Source of the DNA: Pseudovibrio sp000156235
GTDB lineage: Bacteria > Pseudomonadota > Alphaproteobacteria > Rhizobiales > Stappiaceae
Length of the DNA stretch: 64,000 nucleotides
Reading direction: 5' to 3'
Assembly: GCF_000156235.1 (NCBI RefSeq)
Contig: NZ_DS996808.1
Coordinates: 434,001-498,000 of the forward strand
Every line of letters starts with the position of its first letter. The first letter of the stretch is position 1. Shown here one piece after another: positions 1 through 8,936 of the stretch. A program made the position numbers and the translations under genes. Below the pieces are notes generated by a model. The model did not search any database. It worked only from the letters and a program-made list of their open reading frames with translations, and was not told the origin of the DNA.

Positions 1-394
1 GGCTTGCGTTATCAGGCCAGGAGTTGAGCGGCGCAAAGCGAATGTTGCCAGAACCGCCGCCGCCGCGACCATCTGCCAAACGATAAGAACCAGCTGTGTG
101 CCATGAAAGGCGGATCATCAGACCGCCGTAATGACCCCAGTCGGCCGGCCACCAGTCTTGGCTATCGGTCATGAGTGCGTGGACGTCTGCCTTCACTGCC
201 TCAAAGTCGAGTGATTTGACAGCGTCATGATAATTGAATCCTGGGTCCATCGGGTTGGTACGCGCACCATGTTGATGGAGGATGTCGAGGTTCAAAGCGT
301 CAGGCCACCATCGGGTGACTGGCTTATCCATCGATGTATTCGCGCCATGTACCACCGGACAAACGCCGGATGTCTTGACATCGTTGCCGTGCAT
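1..394 (-). CDS. katG: Catalase-peroxidase KatG, N-terminal part (gene runs off the window)
   Basis: Bifunctional haem catalase-peroxidase that removes H2O2 and organic peroxides in the cytoplasm. Reading the minus strand from an ATG at 394 (preceded by GGAGAC) gives about 131 residues beginning MHGNDVKTSG and showing the KatG hallmarks: TRWWPDALNLDILHQH, DWWPADWGHYGGL and the distal haem-pocket triad in IRLSWHTAGSYR (Arg, Trp, His), then RFAPLNSWPDN. The C-terminal remainder lies left of the window. It is transcribed divergently from the serine dehydratase; the 290-base gap holds a dyad that may be a regulatory site. Confidence 0.93.
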   Translation of the reverse strand, partial: MHGNDVKTSGVCPVVHGANTSMDKPVTRWWPDALNLDILHQHGARTNPMDPGFNYHDAVKSLDFEAVKADVHALMTDSQDWWPADWGHYGGLMIRLSWHTAGSYRLADGRGGGGSGNIRFAPLNSWPDNAS

Positions 395-543
395 AACTGT
401 CTCCGTTACCTATGTTTGGCGATCACTGGGTCTTGACGTAGCGTTTACCTTAAGCGGTGAGACGAAACGATGCATCCAGCAAATCCTAGAATGAATGTAG
501 GTACTGAAGTGTATTAAGTGAAATTGCATCTTTTGCATGCGAT

Positions 544-560
544 GATAAGAATTTCTTATC
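544..560. promoter_or_regulatory. Perfect inverted repeat between katG and sdaA
   Basis: GATAAGAA-T-TTCTTATC is a perfect 8-bp dyad with a single central base. It also satisfies the T-N11-A rule of LysR-type regulators. It lies 150 bases upstream of katG and 125 bases upstream of the serine dehydratase. A peroxide regulator such as OxyR is a reasonable guess for a katG-facing site, but the half-site is not a clear OxyR consensus and no regulator gene is adjacent. The rest of 395-684 shows nothing else recognisable. Confidence 0.45.
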
Positions 561-684
561 AGTTAGATTTTGGGTAATGTCTGGGTCGAAACACGGCTGG
601 TTTATGCATCCTCAACACTAAAGAAGCTGCTTCAAACTGATTGTCATTTGTGTAAAATATCACAGTGTTTTCTGGGGAGTTTGC

Positions 685-2244
685 ATGAGCACGATCAGTC
701 TTCTTAACTCAATCATTGGCCCTGTTATGAGAGGGCCTTCCAGCTCACATTCAGCTGCTCCCTATTTTCTTGGTAAAACCATTCAACAGCTTGCCGTTTG
801 TGAAGGCGATAAGATTGTTGGTGTTGAAATAGCTTTTGATCCGGGTGGATCATTTGCGCAGGTGTACACCAACCAGGGCAGTGATGAGGGCTTTGCAGCC
901 GGCCTTGTTGGCGAAGAGATCAACTCCCCGACATATAGACAAGCTCTGCCCAATCTTCTGAAGGGGCAACCATTTCCTTTGAAGATAAATATCCGGAAGC
1001 TTGAGGTTGCTGATCATCCTAATCGGGTTGAGATTGCTGTTGCGGTGGAAGATCGCGAAGGAACACGTCGGCAAGATTGCTTCAAGGGCCTCTCGATCGG
1101 CGGAGGCATGTTCAGGGTCGATGGCCTGAATGGCTACGAAATTGACGTCTCCGGGAGTGACTATGTACTCTTAGCCGAGTGCGGGAACAACGCGGTTCCA
1201 GAACAGTTTCTGTCTGGCAAAAAAGTACAGGCTCATATTCGTCAATCGCCTGACAGAAACGCTCAACTTATTGAAATAAAATCCCCTTACCCATTCTCTC
1301 ATGATGCCCCTTTCATTCAAGAGATACTGGATCAAAGCACCAGGGTAAGATCCTGTGCACCTGTTCAGTTTCCGGTCAGAGATGAGGCATCTCTCTTCGC
1401 AAACTCAGCAGATTTGATTGAGCAGGCAAGCATCAACGGCAGTCTTGCTGATCTTGCCCTGTCGTTGGAAGCCAAGCGATTGGGTTTGAGCCAAAGTGAG
1501 GCCCGGCAGGCTTTTGCGGATCGGCTTGATATCATGACGGAGGCAGTTCACTCCGGGCTTGCGCTGACAAAAGACAGCTCAAGCATGAAGTTTCTGGAAC
1601 CAGGTGCAAAACGAGTGGCTGCTGCTGATCCCGTGGAGGTGATAGGCTCACCTTTCCTACAAGGTGCGATCTCCGCCTCTCTTGCTGTTATGGATGCCAA
1701 CGCCAACATAGGGGTTGTTGTAGCAGCGCCGACGGCCGGGAGCTCGGGGATCGTCCCGGGAACGCTGTACTCCCTTCAGCAGCAAGGTATTGATCGTGAA
1801 CGGATTATCGATGCACTCCAGGTCACAGCGCTGATTGGGGCTGTCTTTGCCGAGCATGGGAGTTTTGCCGCTGAAACCGGAGGGTGTTCCGTCGAAACCG
1901 GCGCATCTGCTGCCATGATGTCGGCGGGGCTTGTTCACCTGTTTGGTGGCTCCGCGCAACAAGCCTTCAATGCTGCCTCTCTCTGTCTCATGAACACACT
2001 TGGATTGGTGTGCGACCCTGTTGGCGGAGAAGTTGAAATCCCATGTCACGCGCGAAACATCGCGGGGATTTCTCATGCCCAGTCAGCAGCCGTAGCGAGC
2101 CTTTCCGGTTTTGATGCCGTGTTGCCATTTGATGAGATGGTCGTGAGCACACAAAAAGTAGGAGAGCAAATGCACTCCGACCTGCGTTGCACCGCAAAAG
2201 GTGGATGTGCCGCGACTCCAACAGCCTGCAGTCTGTGCAGATAA
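685..2244 (+). CDS. sdaA: L-serine ammonia-lyase, iron-sulfur-dependent, single chain
   Basis: Deaminates L-serine to pyruvate and ammonia using a 4Fe-4S cluster. The 519-residue protein carries the small-domain motif GPVMRGPSSSHSAAPY near the N-terminus and the catalytic alpha domain from about residue 290. Candidate cluster cysteines are in GGCSVETGAS, VCDPVGGEVEIPCHARN and the C-terminal KGGCAATPTACSLC. Length fits the fused beta-alpha form. The ATG at 685 follows GGGGAG. The N-terminal half is more divergent than the catalytic half, so another L-amino-acid or hydroxy-amino-acid dehydratase substrate is possible. Confidence 0.85.
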   Translation: MSTISLLNSIIGPVMRGPSSSHSAAPYFLGKTIQQLAVCEGDKIVGVEIAFDPGGSFAQVYTNQGSDEGFAAGLVGEEINSPTYRQALPNLLKGQPFPLKINIRKLEVADHPNRVEIAVAVEDREGTRRQDCFKGLSIGGGMFRVDGLNGYEIDVSGSDYVLLAECGNNAVPEQFLSGKKVQAHIRQSPDRNAQLIEIKSPYPFSHDAPFIQEILDQSTRVRSCAPVQFPVRDEASLFANSADLIEQASINGSLADLALSLEAKRLGLSQSEARQAFADRLDIMTEAVHSGLALTKDSSSMKFLEPGAKRVAAADPVEVIGSPFLQGAISASLAVMDANANIGVVVAAPTAGSSGIVPGTLYSLQQQGIDRERIIDALQVTALIGAVFAEHGSFAAETGGCSVETGASAAMMSAGLVHLFGGSAQQAFNAASLCLMNTLGLVCDPVGGEVEIPCHARNIAGISHAQSAAVASLSGFDAVLPFDEMVVSTQKVGEQMHSDLRCTAKGGCAATPTACSLCR

Positions 2245-2353
2245 CGATAAATGCAACAGGTGCTTACCGGCGATGTTCTGATTTTTCCAGCTTTGACAGG
2301 TTGAAAACCTCGGCTTTAGTATGCGTGGTGAGAGTTGATGGAGGGGTGTTGGT

Positions 2354-3625
2354 ATGGTGGTGGATGATGTTGAAGGGCTTTGGGAGAGGCTTGAGGGGGA
2401 GGAACTTCGCGGGGTTTTTATTGGGCTGAACCGGGAGCTGGTTGAGGAACTGGTTGTGGCGGCGCAGGTGCGCCGGGCTTCTGGTGAGAAGCTGAGCGCA
2501 ATTGATGGAGAACTGGTTGCAATCAAAGGGAATATTGCGCTGAAGGGGCACGAGACGACTGCCGGATCGGTGGCGTATTCCACTGAGATTGAGGATGAGC
2601 ATGCGCTGGTGGTGCAGCGGGTGATTGAGGCGGGCGGCATTCCGATTGGCCCTGCGAATTTGGCTGAGTTTGCCTATACCGGCATCGGCCTCAATCCGCA
2701 TTACGGCAATGCACCCAACGGGTTGGACCGCGCGCGGGTGCCGGGTGGGTCGTCCTCTGGCAGCGCGGCGGCGATTTCCAATGGTGTCTGTGACTTAGCG
2801 ATTGGCAGTGATACCTCCGGCTCAACACGTGTGCCCGCTGCCTTTCAGGGCATATGCGGGTATCGAGCGACCATGGGGCGCTATCCCATGGAAGGTGTTG
2901 TGCCGCTTGGGGCGAGCCTTGATGTGCTTGGCCCCATGGCGCGAACCGTTGAGGGTATCTGTGCGTTGGATGCGGTGATGTGCGGCAAGCACTCCTCTCA
3001 TGATACGACGGCAGAAGAACGCGCGTTTCGTCTTGTTGTGCCGGATCTGGATGGGCTGGGCATTTCTGCTGAGATCATGGAGATGTTTGAGCATAGCATT
3101 GATACGCTTTCGGCGGCTGGCATCCAGATTGTGCGGAGAGATTTGCGGCCAATTCTGAAAGCACATTTGCTGTTTGCGGAGCATGGAACGCTGGTGAGCG
3201 TGGAAGCGCGCGAGCAGATTGCTCAGTATGTAGATGTCAGCAAGGATAAGATTGATCCGCAGATCAAAGCACGACTGGAGCGAGCCCTGCCCATGACGCC
3301 GAAGAAGCTGGCGTATTTGAGACGGCAGCGGGCGGTGCTTCAGTCCGAGATTGAGGTGCAGTTGAAAGGTGACCTGCTGCTGATGCCGACTGTGCCGGAT
3401 GTGCCGCCTCTGATCTCCGAAGTAGAGGAAAGCGTTGAGGCGTTTCAGGAAGCAAACGCACTGGCCTTGCGGCTGACCATGATCACCGCGTTCCTCAACA
3501 TGCCTTCGCTGGCCTTGCCGGTTGATTTAGAAAAGCCATCTCACAGCATTTCCATCTGCGGGGCTGCTGCGCAAGATGAGCTGGTGCTGGCGGCAGGGTG
3601 TGCCGTGGAGCGCGTGCTGCGATAG
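2354..3625 (+). CDS. Amidase signature family hydrolase
   Basis: Hydrolyses an amide bond; the substrate cannot be read from sequence. The 423-residue protein has the amidase-signature Ser-cisSer-Lys triad: the lysine in VAIKGNIALKG (about residue 58), the cis-serine in GGSSSGSAAA and the nucleophile in SDTSGSTRVPAAF. GYRATMGRYPMEGVVPLG and DVLGPMARTVEG follow as usual for AtzF/DUR1-like and other AS amidases. The ATG at 2354 is 9 bases after GGAGGGG. It stands alone about 110 bases after sdaA, so co-transcription is possible but no functional link is evident. Confidence 0.85.
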   Translation: MVVDDVEGLWERLEGEELRGVFIGLNRELVEELVVAAQVRRASGEKLSAIDGELVAIKGNIALKGHETTAGSVAYSTEIEDEHALVVQRVIEAGGIPIGPANLAEFAYTGIGLNPHYGNAPNGLDRARVPGGSSSGSAAAISNGVCDLAIGSDTSGSTRVPAAFQGICGYRATMGRYPMEGVVPLGASLDVLGPMARTVEGICALDAVMCGKHSSHDTTAEERAFRLVVPDLDGLGISAEIMEMFEHSIDTLSAAGIQIVRRDLRPILKAHLLFAEHGTLVSVEAREQIAQYVDVSKDKIDPQIKARLERALPMTPKKLAYLRRQRAVLQSEIEVQLKGDLLLMPTVPDVPPLISEVEESVEAFQEANALALRLTMITAFLNMPSLALPVDLEKPSHSISICGAAAQDELVLAAGCAVERVLR

Positions 3626-3686
3626 CGTTGAAGCCATGCGCCTCCATGATCGGGCAGGATGCCTTCACATGGAGGCGGTAGTTTGG

Positions 3687-3830
3687 TTACACCGTCGCTG
3701 TCTGGTCAGATGAGGCCCAAACTTCGACAGGATGCTCAGAGCCATCGGAGACTTCGTAGAAAGTCTCTGTGATCTGTCCATCAAGGTCACCTTGATGAGG
3801 GCGAAGCCGTTGGGGATGGCGTCATTTTCG
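3687..3830 (-). pseudogene. Possible frameshifted remnant of a small protein gene
   Basis: On the minus strand one frame reads LTCENDAIPNGFALIKV and a neighbouring frame, taken up at the same point, reads GDLDGQITETFYEVSDGSEH and continues PVEVWASSDQTATV to a stop at 3687-3689. Both halves look like coding sequence and join through a one-base shift around 3785, while an in-frame stop lies just upstream and no start is visible. I do not recognise the family. It may instead be chance coding appearance. Confidence 0.35.
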
Positions 3831-3870
3831 CAGGTAAGCTGTTGAATTTACTCGCTTAGGAGAGCTGAAT

Positions 3871-4239
3871 TCAGCTAAAGGCTTCCGTGAAGAAGATGAG
3901 TTTGTTTTTGTCCAGATCTCTCACATAAGCGGAGAAGTAGGGCCCGCGCTGGTTTGGTTCGCCTTCGTCATTTCCGCCCAGCTCAATAGCCAGTTTGTGG
4001 AGCCGTTTGACTTCATCAGCTGAGCTCACTCCAAAGCCAACCATGGTGCCGTTTCCGTTTGTAGCGGGCTTGCCATCAATGGGCAGAGCGGTCGCAAAGG
4101 CGAACTCCTCGTTCTGCCAGTATGTCAGCCTGTCTGTTTCGGCAATGCGTTTTGGTCCAGCTTGCTCAAAGAGGGAGTCATAGAACTTTGTTGAGGCGTC
4201 ACGGTCGTTGGTGCCTACTGTGAAATAACCAATTTTCAT
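3871..4239 (-). CDS. VOC superfamily (glyoxalase/bleomycin resistance-like) protein
   Basis: A 122-residue single-domain VOC protein: MKIGYFTVGTNDRDASTKFYDSLF forms the first beta-alpha-beta unit and GPYFSAYVRDLDKNKLIFFT the typical C-terminal strand with its D-P-x-G-N-like segment (here DLDKNKL). Such proteins are dimeric metalloenzymes or ligand binders; the ligand is unknown. It is divergent from the WYL regulator at 4317, and a perfect 11-bp dyad sits between the two, so the pair is very probably regulator and target. Confidence 0.8.
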   Translation of the reverse strand: MKIGYFTVGTNDRDASTKFYDSLFEQAGPKRIAETDRLTYWQNEEFAFATALPIDGKPATNGNGTMVGFGVSSADEVKRLHKLAIELGGNDEGEPNQRGPYFSAYVRDLDKNKLIFFTEAFS

Positions 4240-4286
4240 CGTGTGTTTCCTATGTGTTGTACTCAGATCACCTCGACTTTATTGAC

Positions 4287-4311
4287 AAATAGGACATTTA
4301 ATGTCCTATTT
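4287..4311. promoter_or_regulatory. Operator dyad AAATAGGACAT-TTA-ATGTCCTATTT
   Basis: Two perfect 11-base arms around a 3-base spacer lie between the divergent VOC gene and the WYL regulator. TTGACA (4283-4287 region, ATTGACAAAT) overlaps the left arm and could be a -35 element. The right arm ends only 5 bases before the assigned ATG of the regulator. This is the expected placement for autorepression plus control of the VOC gene. Confidence 0.7.
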
Positions 4312-4316
4312 TTTCG

Positions 4317-5051
4317 ATGACGCGCACAAATTCAAATGGCAGATTAAGACGGATGGAATTGCTGGCTGTTCAGCTGAAGCAAGAGGAGCTTTGCACGGTC
4401 AAAGATCTGGCGCTTCAGCATGGGGTCAGCGAACGCACGATCACCCGAGACCTTCAGCTGATGCGGGAGCAAGGCCTGCCCATTGATGCGGATCGCGGTC
4501 GTGGGGGCGGCGTTCGTCTGGATCGCAACTGGGGCGTTGGCCGGATGAATCTGGCTTACCCGGAAGCGGTGGATCTGCTGATCAGCATCGCAGTGGCAGA
4601 GCAGATGGACTCGCCCATGTTTCTGGCGAGCCTGGGTTCTGTCCGGCGCCAGCTGGTGGCGTCATTCTCACCGGAAAAGCGGCATAAGGTGAACCGGCTG
4701 AAGGCGCGTATCCTGATTGGGTCTACTGCCTCCACCTATGTGCAGCGGACGATCAACCCGCCGCCCAAGCATGTCGTGCAAGCGCTTCATCAGGCGTTCA
4801 TTGATCAGGGTAGTTTGGTCATCAAATACCAACGTGAAGATCTGGCAGAATCCAAACGTACCATCGAACCGCACTACCTGATGCTCAACTATCCTGTTTG
4901 GTATGTGATCGCCTTTGACCATCTGAGGAACGGGCCACGCACATTTCGGGCAGACCGGATTTTATCCGCTGACATGACTGGCGAACATTTTCGTCTGTTA
5001 CCGAAGGATGCGTTTCAGGAGACTTTGGACCGAAACGGTCTCCTGATATGA
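4317..5051 (+). CDS. HTH-WYL domain transcriptional regulator (YafY/DeoR type)
   Basis: A 244-residue DNA-binding regulator. The N-terminal winged helix (about residues 8-60) includes LCTVKDLALQHGVSERTITRDLQLM; the WYL ligand-sensing domain follows at about 140-215 with IEPHYLMLNYPVWYVIAFDH, where the W-Y pair is present and the L position is V. The ATG at 4317 keeps the family-typical residues before the HTH but has no ribosome-binding site because the operator ends at 4311; ATG 4353 is the alternative start. It presumably controls itself and the divergent VOC gene. Confidence 0.85.
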   Translation: MTRTNSNGRLRRMELLAVQLKQEELCTVKDLALQHGVSERTITRDLQLMREQGLPIDADRGRGGGVRLDRNWGVGRMNLAYPEAVDLLISIAVAEQMDSPMFLASLGSVRRQLVASFSPEKRHKVNRLKARILIGSTASTYVQRTINPPPKHVVQALHQAFIDQGSLVIKYQREDLAESKRTIEPHYLMLNYPVWYVIAFDHLRNGPRTFRADRILSADMTGEHFRLLPKDAFQETLDRNGLLI

Positions 5052-5258
5052 TTGCCTGTCATTTAACGTAGGAACGCAGATTTCGCGTAAAAAACGCAAA
5101 ACTGCGCAAAATCGCGCAAGCTGTTCGTTCTGTCATGCATTCATGAGAAAATTTCCGTCTCAGAGTGATGGTAAGCTGATCCCCCTACTTGAAAGACCTC
5201 ATATACTCGATAAAATCTCTCAGCAATTTTAAGCATTTGTCGTTCCAGAGGATGATCC

Positions 5259-6212
5259 ATGAAACTATTACATTCCTGCGTGGCTGCTGCAGCACTTGTC
5301 GCGTTTTCATTCAGTGCTCAGGCGGAAACCCGTGTTACTTATAAGTCAGCAAAAACCTCATCCTCTTATTACCAGATGGCGGTTCAGATTGCCGAAGCGA
5401 TGAAGGAAGCCTCTAACGGGGATATCATCGTCACCGTTGAAGAAAGTCAGGGTTCTGTACAGAACGTGATGGAAGCCGCTGTTCGTCCGGGCAACTACGT
5501 TTTCACCACACCGCCAGTGCTTGTTAAGCTCGCTAAGGGCGGCAAGGCGATGTTTGAAAAACGCGCCAATCCAAAGTTTGGTGAAATCCGTGCGCTTTTC
5601 CCAATTCCGTCTCTGACCATGCACTTTGTGGTTGGCGAAGACAGCGGCATTGAGAGCTTTGCTGATATGAAGGGCAAGAAAATCCTCATCGGCAAAGGCT
5701 CCTTCGGTGCGAAAGAAGGCGCTAAATACCTGAAACTATTCGGTCTTGAAGGTCAGGTAGAACTGGCAGACGTGGAACTTTCCAACGCTGTGCCTGCGTT
5801 AAAAAATGGCCAGATAGATGGCTTCGTGACAGCAGGGTCTTATCCGGCACCAAACGTGATTGAAGCGGCTGCGGGCACTGGCGTGAATGTTCTGTCGCTT
5901 TCTGATGATCAGATCGCCCAGACCAAGCGCACCAAACTGGTGATCCCGGCTGGCACTTATGCTGGTCAGGAGGCTGACATCACAACAACCTCTCTGCCAG
6001 TGGTGGCTTACACAACAACGCAAATGGATGATGATACTGCATACGCGCTGACCAAGAGCTTCTGGGATCAGAAAGCAAAAATGGGCAAGGGCGCAGCATG
6101 GTGGAACGGCGTGGACAAGGATCTGCTGAGCAATATCAGCGGCAAGATCCATCCGGGCGCGCTGAAGTTCTACGATGAAGTTGGTTACACCATCACCGAC
6201 GCACAGCGTTAA
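5259..6212 (+). CDS. TAXI-family TRAP transporter solute-binding protein
   Basis: Periplasmic binding protein of a TRAP transporter of the TAXI type. Residues 1-22 (MKLLHSCVAAAALVAFSFSAQA) are a clear signal peptide. YKSAKTSSSYYQMAVQIAEAM and GKKILIGKGSFGAKEGAKY resemble the TAXI binding core. The mature protein is about 295 residues, usual for the family. It is followed by a fused TRAP permease at 6282, so the two form one secondary uptake system; ligands of TAXI systems include glutamate or other organic acids, but none can be assigned here. Confidence 0.85.
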   Translation: MKLLHSCVAAAALVAFSFSAQAETRVTYKSAKTSSSYYQMAVQIAEAMKEASNGDIIVTVEESQGSVQNVMEAAVRPGNYVFTTPPVLVKLAKGGKAMFEKRANPKFGEIRALFPIPSLTMHFVVGEDSGIESFADMKGKKILIGKGSFGAKEGAKYLKLFGLEGQVELADVELSNAVPALKNGQIDGFVTAGSYPAPNVIEAAAGTGVNVLSLSDDQIAQTKRTKLVIPAGTYAGQEADITTTSLPVVAYTTTQMDDDTAYALTKSFWDQKAKMGKGAAWWNGVDKDLLSNISGKIHPGALKFYDEVGYTITDAQR

Positions 6213-6236
6213 GCGCATTCATTTCATCAAACATTC

Positions 6237-6260
6237 AGGCCCGGAGTACACTTCGGGCCT
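6237..6260 (+). terminator. Hairpin between TAXI binding protein and permease
   Basis: AGGCCCGGAG-TACA-CTTCGGGCCT folds into a strong stem followed by TTCTCTTTCT. Placed 24 bases after the binding-protein stop and just before the permease start, it likely attenuates the permease relative to the abundant binding protein. Confidence 0.6.
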
Positions 6261-6281
6261 TTCTCTTTCTAGGTTATTTCG

Positions 6282-8039
6282 TTGAATAGAATTCACCGTT
6301 CCATCTGGCTGGTGCTCGGTCTGGCCACTGTGCTGTTTCATCTGGGTCTGATCTTCTCCGGTCTGGTTCCCAATCTGGTCAGCCGTCCTTTGCATATGGC
6401 CTTGGCTTTGCCATGGGCGCTGATCCTGATGGCACGTAATCCCCTTGAAAAGGTGACGGGTTATGTGCTCACAACCTTCGGTGTATTCGCCGCTGGCTGG
6501 ATTGCGTGGAACCACTCTGCCCTTGGTGATCAGTACGGCTATCTTATTGATAATTTTCAGGTTTATCTGGCTCTTGGCCTGCTGATTACGGTGCTGGAAA
6601 TGGCGCGACGTGCCATCGGTTGGCCGCTGCCGCTGGTGGCTTTGATTGCGCTGGCCTATGGCATGTTTGGGCAACATATCCCCGGTGAGTTCGGCTATGC
6701 TGGCGTTCCGCTGGAAAGTTTCCTCGGTACCATGACCATTGCCGAAGGGGGATTATGGGGCAAGCTGACGGGAGTATCTGTTGGTGTTGTCGCCATCTTT
6801 GTGATCTTCGGCGCGTTCCTGAATGCCGGTGAAGCAGGCGCTGGATTCATGAATGTGGCCGCCGCCGCCGCTGGTAAACTGAAAGGCGGAACGGCAAAAG
6901 TTTCAGTGATTTCATCGGCTTTGTTCGGATCTATCTCCGGGTCGGCGTCTGCCAACGTGGCCTCTACCGGTGCAATCACACTGCCTGCCATGACCAAGCT
7001 GGGCTACCCGCGCGCACTTGCTGCTGCCGTGGAAGCTGTGGCTTCCTCAGGGGGACAAATCATGCCGCCGCTGATGGGAGCAGGGGCATTTGTCATGGTG
7101 GAGCTGACCGGCGTGCCGTACACCGGCATCATGGCCGCTGCGATTTTGCCCGCATTCCTGTACTTCTTCGCGGTCTGGATGGGGATTAATGCCTTCGCAC
7201 GGCGCTATGACCTGAAGGGACTGGCGCCAGAAGATCAGCCGGATACGCGCTCGGTTATCATCACGTCGCTGTTCTTCCTCGTGCCGTTTACGGTGCTGCT
7301 CTGGGCCATGTTCGTGCTGGGTTATACCCCTCAATATGCGGCATGCCTGTCCATTATGGTGGCTGTGGCGCTGCTGCTGATCGACAAAAACTTCAAGCTG
7401 GACCTGCGGAAAATCGGTGCGCGCTATGAGCAGGCGCTGATGAACTCCGGCAAGCAGGTGGCGATGATCGCCTCGATTATCCTCTGTGCGTCCATCATCA
7501 TCGGTACCCTTGGGGTGACAGGTCTTGGGGTGAAAATCACCTCACTTATCCTCTCCGGCTCCGGTGGCATGTTGTGGCCCGCGCTGCTGCTGACAGCACT
7601 GGCCTGCATGGTATTAGGCATGGAAGTGCCAACAACCGCGGCCTATGTGATCTGCGTTTCCGTTGCTGGTCCGGCGCTGATTGACATCGGATTGGAGCCG
7701 CTGCAGGCGCACCTGTTTGTGTTCTGGTTCGCGCTCTTATCCACCATCACCCCTCCAGTCTGCGGGGCAGTGTTTATCGCCGCTGGCATGGTCAACGAGA
7801 ACTGGCTGAAGGTGGCGTTGTTCGCCATGGCGCTGGGTATCGGCCTCTATCTTATCCCATTGGGAATGATAGCAAATCCGACGCTGATCACTCTGGTGAG
7901 TTCACCGGCCTGGTCACTGTTGGCGACGGTGAAAGTGGGGCTTGCGCTCTCTGCAATTTCCTATGGTGTCATCGCACCGTTCTCACCACTTATCCGCGGT
8001 GGGCTGATTGGTGGCGGCGGGGTGCTGCTGTTCATCTGA
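6282..8039 (+). CDS. TRAP transporter permease, fused small and large subunits (DctQM type)
   Basis: A 585-residue integral membrane protein with many hydrophobic segments. The first roughly 130 residues correspond to the 4-TM DctQ-like part and the rest to the 12-TM DctM-like part (GGTAKVSVISSALFGSISGS, SSGGQIMPPLMGAGAF, MEVPTTAAYVICV). Fusion of both is usual for TAXI TRAP systems. The assigned start is TTG 6282 with weak AGG upstream. Together with the binding protein at 5259 it would be a Na+-coupled solute importer. Confidence 0.85.
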   Translation: MNRIHRSIWLVLGLATVLFHLGLIFSGLVPNLVSRPLHMALALPWALILMARNPLEKVTGYVLTTFGVFAAGWIAWNHSALGDQYGYLIDNFQVYLALGLLITVLEMARRAIGWPLPLVALIALAYGMFGQHIPGEFGYAGVPLESFLGTMTIAEGGLWGKLTGVSVGVVAIFVIFGAFLNAGEAGAGFMNVAAAAAGKLKGGTAKVSVISSALFGSISGSASANVASTGAITLPAMTKLGYPRALAAAVEAVASSGGQIMPPLMGAGAFVMVELTGVPYTGIMAAAILPAFLYFFAVWMGINAFARRYDLKGLAPEDQPDTRSVIITSLFFLVPFTVLLWAMFVLGYTPQYAACLSIMVAVALLLIDKNFKLDLRKIGARYEQALMNSGKQVAMIASIILCASIIIGTLGVTGLGVKITSLILSGSGGMLWPALLLTALACMVLGMEVPTTAAYVICVSVAGPALIDIGLEPLQAHLFVFWFALLSTITPPVCGAVFIAAGMVNENWLKVALFAMALGIGLYLIPLGMIANPTLITLVSSPAWSLLATVKVGLALSAISYGVIAPFSPLIRGGLIGGGGVLLFI

Positions 8040-8052
8040 GCACAATAAAAAA

Positions 8053-8081
8053 CAGGCGCTGCTCTGGGTGAACAGCGCCTG
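8053..8081. terminator. Bidirectional terminator between convergent genes
   Basis: CAGGCGCTG and CAGCGCCTG form a perfect 9-bp stem; A-rich sequence (AATAAAAAA) precedes it and GTTTTG follows, so it can end both the TRAP operon and the minus-strand ABC operon. Confidence 0.75.
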
Positions 8082-8114
8082 CAAGTTTTGCTAACTCATT
8101 GACTACTCGGGAGA

Positions 8115-8936
8115 TTAGGCGAACTGAGTTAGATTGGTGAGGTCCAGAACCTCATCAAAAACCTGTGGGGCAGCGCCCAAAACAGGATACGGGGCGCTTG
8201 GGTTCTCAGCGACCGGAAATGGGAGAATTTTTCCGCCAGCTTCAGTGATAAGGCAGTATGCAGCCATGCAGTCCCAGGCAGACATGCGCGGCTCAACGTA
8301 GCCAACCAAGCGCCCCGCAGCGACCCATGCCAACATTAATGCACCGGAGCCATAACGAGTGTAGCTCACGCCTGCGGACATAAGGTCTTCGAACATTTTA
8401 CCGACCTGCGCAGGTGCCACGCGATCATTCGCGCCCACGCCCAGCATGCCGGTCTGCAGGTTAAATCGATCGGTCACCCGCACAGGGGAACCGTTAAGAG
8501 TGGTGCCTTTGCCGCGCATGGCCGCAAAGCGCTCCTTGAGGACCGGAACATCGATGATGCCGATGGCGGCACCGTCTTTGTCCATGAGGGCGATGCACAC
8601 GCACCACCCCGGTAAGCCATTGAGAAAAGGAGCAGTTCCGTCAATTGGATCGATGACCCAGGTGTAGCCGGTTGTCCCTTCCACGAAGCCGAACTCCTCA
8701 CCGAGCAATGCATCCTCAGGGAAGTGCTCTGCGATCAGACCGCGGATTTTCTGCTCCACAGCCTTGTCAGCTTCTGAAACGACATCCTGAGGATGCCGCT
8801 TCGTGTCGATGTTCAGATCGCCACGATTGGCGAAGTGCTCAAGCGCGAGCACAGACGCTTCATCAGCCATTTTCTGGGCTGCGTTGAAGCGTTTTTCCAG
8901 CTCTGCAGCTTGGTCTAGAACGGCATCTGTCAACAT
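8115..8936 (-). CDS. Inositol monophosphatase-family phosphatase, last gene of the ABC operon
   Basis: A 273-residue Mg2+-dependent phosphatase of the IMPase/HisN/CysQ superfamily. Metal-binding motifs are visible: LLGEEFG (GEE), WVIDPIDGTAPFLNGLPGW (DPxDGT) and MSAWDCMAAYCLITEAGG (WD...EAGG). It overlaps the end of the ABC ATPase gene in a TAATG arrangement, indicating translational coupling. With an AfuA-like binding protein upstream, dephosphorylation of an imported sugar or polyol phosphate is an attractive inference. The alternative is histidinol-phosphate or PAP-type activity. Confidence 0.88.
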   Translation of the reverse strand: MLTDAVLDQAAELEKRFNAAQKMADEASVLALEHFANRGDLNIDTKRHPQDVVSEADKAVEQKIRGLIAEHFPEDALLGEEFGFVEGTTGYTWVIDPIDGTAPFLNGLPGWCVCIALMDKDGAAIGIIDVPVLKERFAAMRGKGTTLNGSPVRVTDRFNLQTGMLGVGANDRVAPAQVGKMFEDLMSAGVSYTRYGSGALMLAWVAAGRLVGYVEPRMSAWDCMAAYCLITEAGGKILPFPVAENPSAPYPVLGAAPQVFDEVLDLTNLTQFA

